64,000 nt of DNA from an uncultured Bacteroides sp. (GTDB lineage Bacteria; Bacteroidota; Bacteroidia; Bacteroidales; Bacteroidaceae): positions 1,116,001 through 1,180,000 of the forward strand of contig NZ_OY781099.1 of the NCBI RefSeq assembly GCF_963676325.1, written 5' to 3'. The notes beneath the pieces were generated by a model. The model was not told where the DNA came from and made no database searches. It saw nothing but the letters and a program-made list of their open reading frames with translations. How positions within the stretch are numbered: the first letter of the stretch is position 1; every line of letters begins with the position of its first letter. Positions 51,892-62,800 of the stretch are shown here, one piece after another. Both the position numbers and the translations under genes were made by a program.

Positions 51892-53967
51892 CTATTCTTT
51901 TAGAACAACAAGATAAACAGTGTATCCATTTATCCTTTTCCATTGAAAACCAAGTGATTTCAGGTTTTTACCCAGTTTGTTTATCATCTTCTTACTAGTA
52001 GCAATCCCCGTCTTTTTCTTAATATAATCCGCCAATTTCGCAGCAGAAAGATAGATACCTTCCTCTTCACCCTCTGGTTTACGATAGTATTCATAGAACA
52101 ACTCCATATCTGCATCCGTTTCCATGTAATGCTGATTGTGTTGTTCCACAATATCATTCTCTTCTGCATTGAAGTAATAGCGGAAACCGTTGATAATCAT
52201 GTTCCATGCCTGGGCGTAGAGTTGCTTGTAATCTATTTTGAAATCAAAATTGATGGGACCGGTTACTTCATGACACAAGTTACGACGGCTACCGGTGTAA
52301 TCTCTCAGAATATCTAAGTGATTTGTTGTGCCGAAGAATGAAGCGTGACGCACAAAATTCCGTGGCGGACGGTCGGGGGAAGTGCGGATATTGATGTTGA
52401 AGGTGGTGAAAAGCTCTTTCACTGTCTCCTGGTCATAGCGCTGAACGGTGTCCAACTCGTCAATATTCAGAATGGCGCCCGTGCTCAGTTTCATGCGGGT
52501 GGCATTCGGATTATTGGAAAATACGTTGGCATCGAAATGACTCTTCCGCCATTCGGGAGGCAACAATCTTTCCGGCCAGGTGGATTTTCCCATACCGTGT
52601 TTGCCGCCAATCAATACCAGAATCTGATGATTAATCACACGGTCGTTTATTAAAGTGGCGACTAAAGCCACGAACCATTTGCGGAAGCACCATTCAAAAT
52701 ACTCGGGATCTTTGGTGGGTACGGTGGCTGCCACATCGGCAATATAGTCGTGCCCGTCCCATTCGGTGAAAGGGATAAAGATATAATCCTTGAAAGGGTG
52801 ATGGGAGGGAGTGATCTCGGAATCGACCATTGCCTTTACATCATTAAGGGTACAGTTTATTCCTTCTTTATGTGCGCGTATGTAAATGGTGTTGAGGTGA
52901 TGATCGCGAAGCTCTGTCCATTCGTGGCTCGACTGATCGGCATAACGGAATTCAATACCTTCCAGAATCACATTGCGGCGAAGCATAAAGTTTCGCTTGA
53001 TAAACCTTTCGAGCGTGCGTGTCTCTTTCTCCACTTTTGTCAGTCCGCTGTCAGCACCCACGGCATCCTCGTACTCCTTGTACTTGATGCGGATGGTGAG
53101 ACGAAGATCATCGGGGGTAAAATGTTCCGTGGTGCAGCGTTGGAGTGCCAGTTTGGCGGTTTCGGCCTCCGGAATACCTGCCACGCAACAAAAGTATGCC
53201 AAACCGTACACAAACTCCGACCGGTTATCTTCCTTGAATGACTCCACATTGAGCACGTTTGAGTAAGCACGGTCGAATGCCCTTTTTATTTCGAGATCCC
53301 GCTGTTCGCCCACCGGCAGATGTGAAAAGGAGACAGGCTCTCCCTCCATGTTCCGGAGTAGCTTCGTTGTTTTCTTCTCAAAATCTTTCTTGGTAGCTAT
53401 CAGAAATACTTCAGCTTCGGGATTAAAAAACAGATCAGGGTCGTAAGTGGCTGAGGTTAATTGTAATAAGGAATGTTCGTTTTTCTTAAAGTCAATATAC
53501 AAACACGATTCATAATATAAGCTGACAACGGAAAAAGCGTGAGCGTGAAATTTGCTAATCTCCTCATTACTATCGGGTATGGAGCCGTCCGGACTGGAAA
53601 TGACGGATAAGATTACAACTCCTGTACCTTCTGTGGTAACAAATGCTGCCAAGGTATTGGGCTCTTGTGCTGCTTTGTCCCGTAAGCGAATGGCTTGTTC
53701 GGGTTCCAGTTTGCCGCTGTTGAGCTGAATCACTCCGTTGTACTGCTCCATATTTGTCTTTGTTCGTCCACCCTTGAAAGAAGCGGCAAAAGTAAAAGCG
53801 GGGAGTTGTTCCCATGCTTTGGCGGAATCGCTATCATCGTTGCGTATACTATCGACAAGCGTTGCGTACTTCAGTGTTTTGAAAGAGTTGATAACTGTTT
53901 CTATAGCGAGGTTTTCTACAAACGTGGGACGTCCTTTATTCCCACCGTTATATAAGGATACATTCAT
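51892..53967 (-). CDS. VapE-type primase/helicase-like protein (BT4734/BF3469 family)
   Basis: A 691-residue protein. The N-terminal ~310 residues form the BT4734/BF3469-type domain common in Bacteroidales (SLYNGGNKGRPTFVENLAI; QYNGVIQLNSGKL). A virulence-associated-E ATPase follows, with Walker A IGGKHGMGKSTW (Lys461) and Walker B AILNIDELD, then SFFGTTNHLDILRDYTGSRR. A DUF3874-like winged C-terminus ends ...FQWKRINGYTVYLVVLKE. VapE proteins are replication initiators or primase-helicases of phages and satellites. Base composition is like the core genome and unlike the AT-rich island. Paired with the HU-like gene. Confidence 0.85.
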   Translation of the reverse strand: MNVSLYNGGNKGRPTFVENLAIETVINSFKTLKYATLVDSIRNDDSDSAKAWEQLPAFTFAASFKGGRTKTNMEQYNGVIQLNSGKLEPEQAIRLRDKAAQEPNTLAAFVTTEGTGVVILSVISSPDGSIPDSNEEISKFHAHAFSVVSLYYESCLYIDFKKNEHSLLQLTSATYDPDLFFNPEAEVFLIATKKDFEKKTTKLLRNMEGEPVSFSHLPVGEQRDLEIKRAFDRAYSNVLNVESFKEDNRSEFVYGLAYFCCVAGIPEAETAKLALQRCTTEHFTPDDLRLTIRIKYKEYEDAVGADSGLTKVEKETRTLERFIKRNFMLRRNVILEGIEFRYADQSSHEWTELRDHHLNTIYIRAHKEGINCTLNDVKAMVDSEITPSHHPFKDYIFIPFTEWDGHDYIADVAATVPTKDPEYFEWCFRKWFVALVATLINDRVINHQILVLIGGKHGMGKSTWPERLLPPEWRKSHFDANVFSNNPNATRMKLSTGAILNIDELDTVQRYDQETVKELFTTFNINIRTSPDRPPRNFVRHASFFGTTNHLDILRDYTGSRRNLCHEVTGPINFDFKIDYKQLYAQAWNMIINGFRYYFNAEENDIVEQHNQHYMETDADMELFYEYYRKPEGEEEGIYLSAAKLADYIKKKTGIATSKKMINKLGKNLKSLGFQWKRINGYTVYLVVLKE

Positions 53968-54068
53968 AGTATTAAGATTTTAATGTTTTTATCTGGTTAA
54001 AAGGAAATGTATATACAAAAGTCGTGCCAAAGATTTTTATTTTTTGAAATAGTGCTTACTATTATGCA

Positions 54069-54100
54069 AAAAAGGGGTACCCCTTTTTGGAGTACCCCTT
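54069..54100 (-). terminator. Terminator of the PUL operon
   Basis: A perfect 20-bp palindrome, five A, GGGGTACCCC and five T (54069-54088), is followed by a second complementary half GTACCCCTT (54092-54100), so two alternative hairpins can form. On the minus strand it ends in six T residues, about 70 bp past the GH35 stop. Confidence 0.75.
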
Positions 54101-54172
54101 AACTATATTCAAAAATAGTGTTTGTGTTTATAAAGATTGATAACAGTCCATTTGTTACATAACTGGATTGTA

Positions 54173-56503
54173 TTAATATTTAAAATTATCAGCTTTAACG
54201 TAGACTTTATAGTCCTTAATCATTCCTGGACAACCTTTTTCGGCACGTGGCAGGTATCTGAAACCTGTAACCACTGCGTCTTTACCAAGATCAATCACAA
54301 TTTGATGTGGATAGGCTGCATTGTCTACCGCACTCCAGAATGTAGATTCCTGCAGGTCGAAAACCTTATCGGCTGTGCGGTTACCGCTTCTTGTCTCTTC
54401 GCTATCGGCATAAAGAATCTTCCAGTTTTCGCGTGAAAGAGGTTGACCGTCGGCTCCCAATACATGTAACTCTGCAACAGATGCTATGTTTGAACCATCG
54501 AATGCTGAAAGTCCTTCCAGACAGAAGTAACGACCTTTTACTTGCTTATCAAACTTCACTTCCTGCCAACCGCTGCGAAGGGTAAATGTGCCTTGCGACA
54601 CAGGTGATTCGTTCTGAAGTTCCAGTTTCTGACCATCTTTTCGGTGTGTTTCAGGAGCTTTCTCGCGAAGCATATCCAGAATAGGAGTTTTCAAACCTTT
54701 GATAGTTGCTTGTTGAGGGCCTTTGAGGTCGAGAACAATAATCTCGTTCTCACCCTTTTTCAGCCAACAGCCCGGCATGTAAAGAGTTTGCTGTGGACCA
54801 ATTTCCCACATACGTCCCATAGCATGACCGTTTACCCAAACCATTCCTTTGCCCCAGGTTTCCATATCAAGGAATGTATCGCCTGTTTTCTCCAGATTAA
54901 AGGTTGCACGGTAATATGCAGGTGCAGTCTGTTTGCCTTTTGCTGTGTATTTCTTATCCTGAACGAATTTATAATCTACAGGGAAGTTGTATACCAACCA
55001 GTTTTTCAGATTAACTTTTCCGCTATTTAAAATCAATTCCACTTTTTCAGTGATGCCTTTGCGGTCGTGAATGGACTGACTAAAGTTCACACGCCCCATA
55101 GCCTCAACAAGGATATCCAGTCTGGCACCGGCTTTCAGGGCAGGAAGCGTAATGCTGTTTTCTCCGTGACGGCGATCAAGACGACCAATCAGTTTGCCAT
55201 TGACAAAGATCTGTGCCCAGTCGTGCATTTCGGTAATAAGCAATGTGGTTCCGGCTTTTACTTTAGGTAAAGTAGTGCGGTATAAGATAGTTCCCCATCC
55301 TTGGTTAAACTGTTCCATGGGTTGGATATCAACACTCTTCTTTGGAGCAGGAAGATTAGAGAATAAAGGAGCTGCTTGCTCAAACTTAATTTCAGGAATC
55401 CCGATTACTGGATTGGCTGCCGGAACATCGGCTAATTTCTCATCCGGAGCCACATATTTAGATAACAGTTCACGTAGTTGCCAGAACTTAGGTGTTGTCC
55501 ATCCCGCTTCACTGATTGGAGCATCATAGTCATAAGAACTACACATAGCTGAATATGCAGGATTATTTCCACCGCCCCATTGACCGAAAGTTGTACCTCC
55601 GTGAGTCATGTAAAGACTGAAAGAGATATTCTGATCGAGCATATCTTTTAAACCTGTCACCATGGTAGCACCGTCGCGGGTTTCGTGTTTGCGTCCCCAA
55701 TGGTCGAACCAACCCGACCAGAACTCGCTGCACATCAACGGAGATTCCGGACGAAGGCTTTTTAGTTTCTTAAACTGATCTTCAATATTGGCACCTGTAC
55801 CAAAGTTTACTGTCCACAACAAATCATCGAGCGCATTATTGGTAAAGTTTGAACTCCAGTCGCATTGGAAAAGAGGAACATCAGTAAATCCCGATTCCCG
55901 TACAATGTCTCTGATGGCACTTACATAAGGTTTATCTATACCATAAGAACCATACTCGTTTTCTACCTGAACCATGATGATGTTACCACCACGGGTAATC
56001 TGCAGATCGGCCAGTTGCGTGCCAAGTACCTTCATAAACTTGCGTACACGCTCCATATAATAGGTGTCAAGTGTACGAAGCTTTATATCTTTCTTTTTGA
56101 GCAACCACCAAGGCAATCCACCCATTTCCCACTCAGCGCAAACATAAGGTCCCGGGCGTACAATAACGTACATTCCGTGTTTTTGTGCCAACCGGCAGAA
56201 ACGGGCAATGTCCTTGTTGCCGGTAAAGTCAAATTCATCCGGGTTCTGTTCATGAAGATTCCAGAATACATACAGACAAAGCGTATTCATGCCCAGAGAT
56301 TTACACATCTCAATACGATGTTCCCAATAAGCTTCGGGCACACGTGGATAGTGTATCTCTGCCGCTTTAATTACAAAAGGCTTATCATTTAAGAGGAATG
56401 TATTTTTCCCTGCCTTGAAAGTCCTTGTTTGCGAGTGCATATCAGCCGTATAAGAAAAGAGAAGAAATACGGCTAGTATAAAAGATGCTATTTTCGTATT
56501 CAT
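54173..56503 (-). CDS. GH35 beta-galactosidase, exported
   Basis: A 776-residue GH35 enzyme with a type I signal peptide (to about residue 25, ADMHSQ). The barrel starts NDKPFVIKAAEIHYPRVPEAYWEHRI. Acid/base Glu183 is in VQVENEYGSYG and nucleophile Glu260 in LMCSEFWSGWFDHWG. C-terminal beta domains are followed by an F5/8 type C-like carbohydrate-binding module (about 630-776: GRYFCLEGLSAFDGSNIASVAEL, YPHQIVIDLGKDAVVTGFRYLPR). It should remove terminal beta-galactose from oligosaccharides in the periplasm. Last gene of the PUL operon, 9 bp after the GH30 gene. Confidence 0.95.
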   Translation of the reverse strand: MNTKIASFILAVFLLFSYTADMHSQTRTFKAGKNTFLLNDKPFVIKAAEIHYPRVPEAYWEHRIEMCKSLGMNTLCLYVFWNLHEQNPDEFDFTGNKDIARFCRLAQKHGMYVIVRPGPYVCAEWEMGGLPWWLLKKKDIKLRTLDTYYMERVRKFMKVLGTQLADLQITRGGNIIMVQVENEYGSYGIDKPYVSAIRDIVRESGFTDVPLFQCDWSSNFTNNALDDLLWTVNFGTGANIEDQFKKLKSLRPESPLMCSEFWSGWFDHWGRKHETRDGATMVTGLKDMLDQNISFSLYMTHGGTTFGQWGGGNNPAYSAMCSSYDYDAPISEAGWTTPKFWQLRELLSKYVAPDEKLADVPAANPVIGIPEIKFEQAAPLFSNLPAPKKSVDIQPMEQFNQGWGTILYRTTLPKVKAGTTLLITEMHDWAQIFVNGKLIGRLDRRHGENSITLPALKAGARLDILVEAMGRVNFSQSIHDRKGITEKVELILNSGKVNLKNWLVYNFPVDYKFVQDKKYTAKGKQTAPAYYRATFNLEKTGDTFLDMETWGKGMVWVNGHAMGRMWEIGPQQTLYMPGCWLKKGENEIIVLDLKGPQQATIKGLKTPILDMLREKAPETHRKDGQKLELQNESPVSQGTFTLRSGWQEVKFDKQVKGRYFCLEGLSAFDGSNIASVAELHVLGADGQPLSRENWKILYADSEETRSGNRTADKVFDLQESTFWSAVDNAAYPHQIVIDLGKDAVVTGFRYLPRAEKGCPGMIKDYKVYVKADNFKY

Positions 56504-56512
56504 GGCAGTAAT

Positions 56513-58099
56513 TTATTTAAAGTCATAAACAACCGTTACAACAGATTTTGGCTGAATGGCACAGGATTTAGTAGTCACAGTTGTCTCTGCTAAGTCAGAG
56601 GAAGCATTTGTTGTATATTGCTTGATGCTGGATGCCTGTTTAGTGAAGCCTTTCAATGAAAGATCTGCTCCGATTACTTTAGCGGTGAGGTTTGTGTATA
56701 CTACTACCAATCTGTCTTTTTGTGGAGAAAGATAAGCTGAACCGAAGAATGTATTTGAGGAATTCTGAATGGTTAAATTCACACGCTGATAACCCGGACG
56801 GATGAAAAGGCTGTAATTACCCAACGTCCACAATGTTTTTGTTGCCTCGTGAGTACCACTCTTTTCAATATCTCCGTAAGCTCCATCGGCAGGAGTTGTA
56901 TTTATTAATAAGAATCTGTTCTTATGTCCCCAGCGTTCCACATCCATAGAAGTCCAGTATGACCACGAAGATACATTGGCTGTAGCTAAATCATGATGAA
57001 TCACTTTAGACATGCAAAGAGCTATGTCCATGTAAGAAGCATTGTCGTGTCCGGGATAATCTTCATAGGTATCACTCATCATACTCCATTCTGTTTGATA
57101 CACCTTCAAGCCTTTAGCTGTGGCAGCTGTGGCAACCTGACTACGAACATTAGAAAGAGTGGACCAGTTTGTATCTGTCCAATAACTATGACCTCCGATA
57201 ATAGGTGCTACGTGAGTTAAATCTCCTACATAATTTGCAGAACCTGCATTAAAGAAATTATTTATTACGTCGCTGCGCTCAGCTTCATTTTTTACTTTAT
57301 ACAGATATTCCCAGTCACCGGCTTCGGCCAGTAAAATCTTTGTATTGAGATTCTTTTCAGTTAGTGCTCTGTTCAGCTCAACGGTTAAACGTTTGATTTC
57401 ACTGTTCTGCCATCCGCTTCCTTCCTGCGAAGGTGATGCCCAGTTGTATTGTGGCTCATTCACCGGACTGATAAAACTGAAATTGATTCCCTGATCTTTA
57501 AAATGGGAGAGGGCTGTGGCCATATAATTAGCAAAATCGTCATAGCAATCGTCCTTCAGATTTGCAAATGCTCCTTTTGCAGAGTATCCCTTACCATTCA
57601 CTGTATAGTTTACCGGAGGGGTATTGCTGAACATCACAAACGATTCACAACCTAAGCTTTTAGCCTTATTCAGAAAATATTGCTGTCCCTGCTGGTGAGT
57701 CCAGTCGAGACTGCCATCCTGCTGCAAAAAACATTCTGCCCGGCGTGATTTATCTTCAATGTTGCTTCCGATACCCTGTTCTGCTGTTCCACCACCCAGA
57801 TTAAAACGCCACATGGACAAACCAATACCTTGAGGAGCGCCATTTTTTATCTCTTTTGAGAAAAGAAGATTGGCAATCTGATCTTTTTCGCTTTCTACCC
57901 AATACTTACCTATATAATTGGGAGCCCAGCAATCTGAGGCTGCAAAACCATCTATGGTCTGGTAAGTAACTGAAGCATCAACTGTTATACTCTTTGTGAT
58001 GTCTGCATCTATATCTCCTGTAGGTGAAGGATCAACTCCATCGTTTCCACAGGAAGCGAGTGATAACATACTAAGAAAAAGTAATATATTCATTTTCAT
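56513..58099 (-). CDS. GH30-family glycosidase lipoprotein, candidate endo-beta-1,6-galactanase
   Basis: A 528-residue surface-lipoprotein candidate (LSMLSLASC lipobox). The GH30 barrel opens with VDASVTYQTIDGFAASDCWAP; acid/base Glu215 is in ISPVNEPQYNWASP and nucleophile Glu337 in VYQTEWSMMSD. A C-terminal beta-sandwich follows. This pattern is closest to the GH30 group that cuts beta-1,6-galactan, which fits the GH35 gene next to it, but other GH30 activities (xylanase, glucosidase) cannot be excluded from sequence alone. A terminator hairpin lies in the 87-bp gap before it. Confidence 0.88.
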   Translation of the reverse strand: MKMNILLFLSMLSLASCGNDGVDPSPTGDIDADITKSITVDASVTYQTIDGFAASDCWAPNYIGKYWVESEKDQIANLLFSKEIKNGAPQGIGLSMWRFNLGGGTAEQGIGSNIEDKSRRAECFLQQDGSLDWTHQQGQQYFLNKAKSLGCESFVMFSNTPPVNYTVNGKGYSAKGAFANLKDDCYDDFANYMATALSHFKDQGINFSFISPVNEPQYNWASPSQEGSGWQNSEIKRLTVELNRALTEKNLNTKILLAEAGDWEYLYKVKNEAERSDVINNFFNAGSANYVGDLTHVAPIIGGHSYWTDTNWSTLSNVRSQVATAATAKGLKVYQTEWSMMSDTYEDYPGHDNASYMDIALCMSKVIHHDLATANVSSWSYWTSMDVERWGHKNRFLLINTTPADGAYGDIEKSGTHEATKTLWTLGNYSLFIRPGYQRVNLTIQNSSNTFFGSAYLSPQKDRLVVVYTNLTAKVIGADLSLKGFTKQASSIKQYTTNASSDLAETTVTTKSCAIQPKSVVTVVYDFK

Positions 58100-58117
58100 A
58101 TTATTTCGGTAGTTAAA

Positions 58118-58151
58118 AAAATGCTCCTTTCCTTACAGAAAGGAGCATTTT
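58118..58151 (-). terminator. Intra-operon terminator between susD and the GH30 gene
   Basis: A perfect 14-bp stem, AAAATGCTCCTTTC (58118-58131) with GAAAGGAGCATTTT (58138-58151), runs on the minus strand into seven T residues. It should attenuate transcription of the GH30 and GH35 genes relative to susCD. Confidence 0.85.
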
Positions 58152-58186
58152 GTGAAACAAAAACAACCTTTGTTTACCCTTATTAA

Positions 58187-59818
58187 TTAATACCCCGGAT
58201 TCTGCTCAATAGTTCCTTCAGACATGGTGATTTCTGAAATAGGAATAGGGAACAGTAAATCACGTTTTTCATCGAAATAGTAACCTTTATTACTATTTTC
58301 TTTCTGATTAGCCCATTCAAGAGGATCGGCTGTAGCCTGATTTGTATTTGCCTTTACAAAAGATCCGTTTGGTCCCATAATGCTGCATACCAAAGGTTTG
58401 TTATCAGCACCTTTCCAACGACGGATATCGTAGAGGCGTTCGCCCTCAAGTGCTAATTCCAAACGGCGTTCATTGCGAATGGCATCACGAAGCTTGGTTC
58501 CGGTAAGAGCCAAATCAGACAATTGCACACGATTACGTACCTTATTCAAATAAACGAGTGCTTCGTTATCTTTACCCAGTGCGTTCTCTACTTCGGCATA
58601 CATCAATAAGATGTCAGCATAACGAAGCAGACGTTGGTTCTGTGGAATATAGCCTTTGTTAAAAGTAGCCGGACGCTGGTTTACAGGAATATAAAACTTG
58701 CGACTTACACGAGCTGATTTATGGTTTCCCGGAGAAGCAACGAACATATTCGGATAGGCACTCTTTGTAGCCTCAGAATATCCTGCCAGTAATCCTGCGA
58801 AATTATTTTCACCGGCTATTTCTGTAGCACCATGCTTAATGATAGTCCATTTCAGACGAACATTATCACCGGCATCAATAAATGCCTTTTCCAGATTGGC
58901 GGTAGGTAATCCCCATGACCATCCTGAATCGTCACGTGATCCGCTGACAATAGGAAGTGAAGCTCCAAGACCATAAGTGGCATCGTATGTATACTGTACC
59001 TCGAAAAGTCCCTCTTTGCTGTTGTTTGATTCAATAGCCCATACTTTACCAAAATCACTTAGCAACTCATATTCACCAGAGTCAATAATGTCTTTCAATA
59101 AAGCTTCTGCTTCAGCATATTTTTCCTGATACAGATAAACTTTAGCCAGATAACCTTGTGCAGCACCTTTGGTAACACGGCCAAGATCAGTAGAACCGTA
59201 AGCACTACGTTTTGGAAGTACTTCGATAGCTTCTTTCAGGTCTTTCTCAATCTGAGCATAAGTGTTGTCCAGACTACTACGGGTAATACCTTTCACATCA
59301 GAAGGCATAGCTTCAGTTAATATAAGTGGCAAGGCACCAAAATTGCGTGTTAAATCAAAGTAGAAGAAACCACGGAGAAATTTAGCTTCACCAACCAGAC
59401 GTTTCTGCAATTCTGTGTTTGCCATTTGAGCATCTGGTATATGGTTAATTGCTACATTGCAACGATAGATACCTTTGTAACGAAACTGCCAGAAGTTCTG
59501 AGCTGCTCCATTACTTGAACCACCACTGGTGTAATGTGACAATGAAAGAAAATCGCCCTGGTCCTGTGAAGTATTTCCCATCCACATATCATCTGTACAC
59601 ATACCTGAGAGGTTCCAGAATTTGGCTATCTGCCACCAGTCATCGTAAAATATAGACTGATAACAGCCGGTGATTGCCTTAGTACAATCGTTTTCACTTT
59701 GGAAATATGTGTCCAGATTTTCCTGGCCTAATACGGGTTGCTCCAAAAAGTTGGAACAACTGCTGATGCCTGCTGTCAGTAATGCAGACAATGATAAAGC
59801 TATAATAGATCTTTTCAT
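58187..59818 (-). CDS. SusD/RagB-family glycan-binding lipoprotein
   Basis: A 543-residue surface lipoprotein (signal ending AGISSC). N-terminal NFLEQPVLGQENLDTYFQSENDCTKAITGCYQSIF is the family start; TPR-like helices follow with RFLRGFFYFDLTRNFGALPLI and AAQGYLAKVYLYQEKYAEA; the C-terminal RRLELALEGERLYDIRRW and LFPIPISEITMSEGTIEQNPGY blocks are diagnostic. It is the lid of the SusCD transporter and binds the glycan. 11 bp after the susC gene. Confidence 0.96.
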   Translation of the reverse strand: MKRSIIALSLSALLTAGISSCSNFLEQPVLGQENLDTYFQSENDCTKAITGCYQSIFYDDWWQIAKFWNLSGMCTDDMWMGNTSQDQGDFLSLSHYTSGGSSNGAAQNFWQFRYKGIYRCNVAINHIPDAQMANTELQKRLVGEAKFLRGFFYFDLTRNFGALPLILTEAMPSDVKGITRSSLDNTYAQIEKDLKEAIEVLPKRSAYGSTDLGRVTKGAAQGYLAKVYLYQEKYAEAEALLKDIIDSGEYELLSDFGKVWAIESNNSKEGLFEVQYTYDATYGLGASLPIVSGSRDDSGWSWGLPTANLEKAFIDAGDNVRLKWTIIKHGATEIAGENNFAGLLAGYSEATKSAYPNMFVASPGNHKSARVSRKFYIPVNQRPATFNKGYIPQNQRLLRYADILLMYAEVENALGKDNEALVYLNKVRNRVQLSDLALTGTKLRDAIRNERRLELALEGERLYDIRRWKGADNKPLVCSIMGPNGSFVKANTNQATADPLEWANQKENSNKGYYFDEKRDLLFPIPISEITMSEGTIEQNPGY

Positions 59819-59829
59819 TTTAGTATTAA

Positions 59830-62800
59830 TTAAAAGTTCAAATTAACTCCAAGCAAGAAAGTTCTTGGATTTGGATAACCAATATTATCAACACCTGATT
59901 CTGTAACACCACCCATTGAAGCACGTTCTGGATCCATACCGGAATATTTTGTGAGAGTGAACAGGTTCTGAGCAGAAAGAGAAACTCTTACGCCAAGGCC
60001 TTTGATTGTGTTTTTAGGTAAAGTGTAACCAAGTTGCAATAACTTGCAACGGAAATATGAACCATCTTCTACAAAGAAACTGGATACAGTTGTGTAGTTG
60101 TTGTTAAGGTCGTTTACAGAAAGACGTGGAATTGTAGCTCCCGGATTATCTTCGCGCCAAACTTTATCATAGGTGCCGGCAAATACATTTGAACCGGATG
60201 TTCCTGCATAAAGTGATTTAGTGGTATTGAAGATATCATTGCCAAATGTGCCATAGAAATTAGCCACAAGATCAAAGCTCTTATAACCTAAACGAGTGTT
60301 GAAACCTAACATTAAATCCGGGAATGGATTACCAATGAAAGTTTTATCGTCAGCATTTAACACGCCATCATGATTCTTGTCTCTGAAGATAAGATCTCCT
60401 GGTTTTGCATAAGGCTGTATGATTGTACCATGTTCATCTGTATGTGCATTTATTTCGGCCTGGTTCTGGAAAATACCATCACAGGTATATCCGTAGAAAC
60501 GGCTTAGGTATCCGCCTTCTTCGTTACGGATAATAAAGTTACCGGAGTTCAGCTCTTTAGTATAAAGAGGAGCCTCACCTGCCAGTTTTACAATTTTATT
60601 CTTCACAGAAGAAGCATTAACGCCCAGGTCATAACTAAAGTCGCCTTTCTTGTCACTCCAGTTTAATGATGCTTCCCATCCGGTAGCTTTCATACTACCA
60701 ACATTGGTCCATATACGGCTGTTCCAGTCAGGATAACCAAGAATCAACAGGTTTTCTTTTTGCAAAAGCATGTCGGTTGACTTCTTTTGGAAAAGATCAA
60801 GTGTCATGCTCAGACGATTATTAAGCATACTCATATCAAGACCAATGTTATGATCTTCTACAGTCTCCCAACGAAGAGATGTGTTACCTACAGAACTAAC
60901 TGCACTACCAATAATACGATTACCACCAAGTACATAATCGGCATTGCCCATCAATGTAAGGAAGGCAGAGTTTGCAATATTCTGATTACCTACACGTCCC
61001 CATCCGATACGGAATTTCAGGTTGTTAATCAGTTCCTGATTTTTCATGAAATCTTCACCGGAAACTCTCCATGCAGCAGATATAGCAGGGAATGTTGCAT
61101 ATTTACTTCCTGCAGGGAAACGGGAAGAACCATCAACACGGATAGATGTAGTTAAATAATATCTGCCGTCATAGTTATACATTGCACGTCCAAGGTATGA
61201 AAGCAATGTAGTGTATTGATTTGTACCACTGGCTTTCTGGCTCTGTGTACCGGCATTTACCTGTTGCAATTCTGTTATGTTACTGGCTGTGTTCTCACGA
61301 GAACCGGTTAACCAGTAATTAGAGAATTTCTCCATTGTATAACCAGCCATTGCATTGATGTTGTGTTTCTTATTGATAGTGGTCATATAGTTGGCTGTGT
61401 TTGTCCAGTTCCAGTCAACCTGTGAATTGAACTTACGCTCTACATAACTTAACTCCTGTTGTTCCAGATTATCAATATAGAATTTAGGAACAAAAGAATC
61501 TGAGATACGGAATACGGAATTTACACCAAACTGAGAACGGATAGTCAAACCTTTAATTGGTTCTACAGAGATATATGGAGTCATTAATAATCCATATTCA
61601 TTGCTGGAAGATTTTTGACGAGCCACTGAACCGGCAGGATTCCATACCTGGTTGTTATAAGAACGCTGATAATTATTGTACTTATTATCTACCCAAGCCT
61701 CTTCCGGACGGAATACAGGAGTTGTTGGATCCATTCTCATTGCTGAACTAAATAATCCGGATGGAGTATCGTCCCAGCTTTCCAATTTAGGAGCCAAATC
61801 AATACCGGCTTTAATTACCTTATTGAATCTGTATTCAGTACTGAAACGACCAGTCATCTTATCCCATACACCGGTATCAAACTGAGAATTCTGTTTGAAG
61901 AAGCCTAAGCTACCACTGAAAATGAATTTATCAGTACCACCTTGAAAACTAATATTATAATTCTGAATTAAAGCAGTTTTATTAACCACTTGGTTCCACC
62001 AGTCTGTACCTGTTGAACCTGCAGGAGTATTCCAGATAGGAGTACTTCCGTCATTAGTGTAACGTGACTTGAATACTTTTTCATACTCAGCTGCACCGGC
62101 CATTTTAGGATCGGCAATTGTTTGAAGACCAACAGAGGTGTTTACCTGAAACAATGTTTTGCCGGCTTTACCTTTTTTAGTACTTACAAGTATAACACCA
62201 TTAGAACCACGGGTACCATAAATAGCTGCTGCTGAAGCATCCTTCAACACTTCTATACTTTCAATATCGTCCTGACTTAAGAAATTGATATTTGTGCCTA
62301 CTGGCATACCGTCTACTACATAAAGAGGGTCAGATCCATTTGTTGTGGTAACACCACGGATAATAACACGTGGAACATCACCAGGACCACCACTGCTTGA
62401 AATCTGCACACCATTAACCTTACCCTGAAGAGCATTCATTGCATTTCCACTCGATAAAGTCTTGATATCCTCACCTTTTACAGTTGAAATAGAACTGGTA
62501 AGGTCACTCTTCTTTACAGCGCCATAACCTACCACTACAATTTCATCTAACACTGCAACATCCTCTGCAAGGCTAACATTGATAACCTTTTGTCCGTTTA
62601 CATTTACGGCTTGCTTTTTATAGCCTATCACAGAAAAAATCACAGTAGCGTCATTCGGAACATTGGACAGAGAATAATTTCCACTAATATCAGTCATTGT
62701 TCCGATAGTACTTCCTTTTATTGAAACTGTTGCTCCAATAATGGGTTCTTTATCATTAGCTGCAATTACTTTTCCAGTCAAAGTTATCTTCTGAGCATAA

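Noticed and set aside
52750..53241. 163-codon plus-strand ORF within the VapE-type gene
   Set aside because: Antisense shadow of the GC-richer VapE-type gene; no domain recognised.
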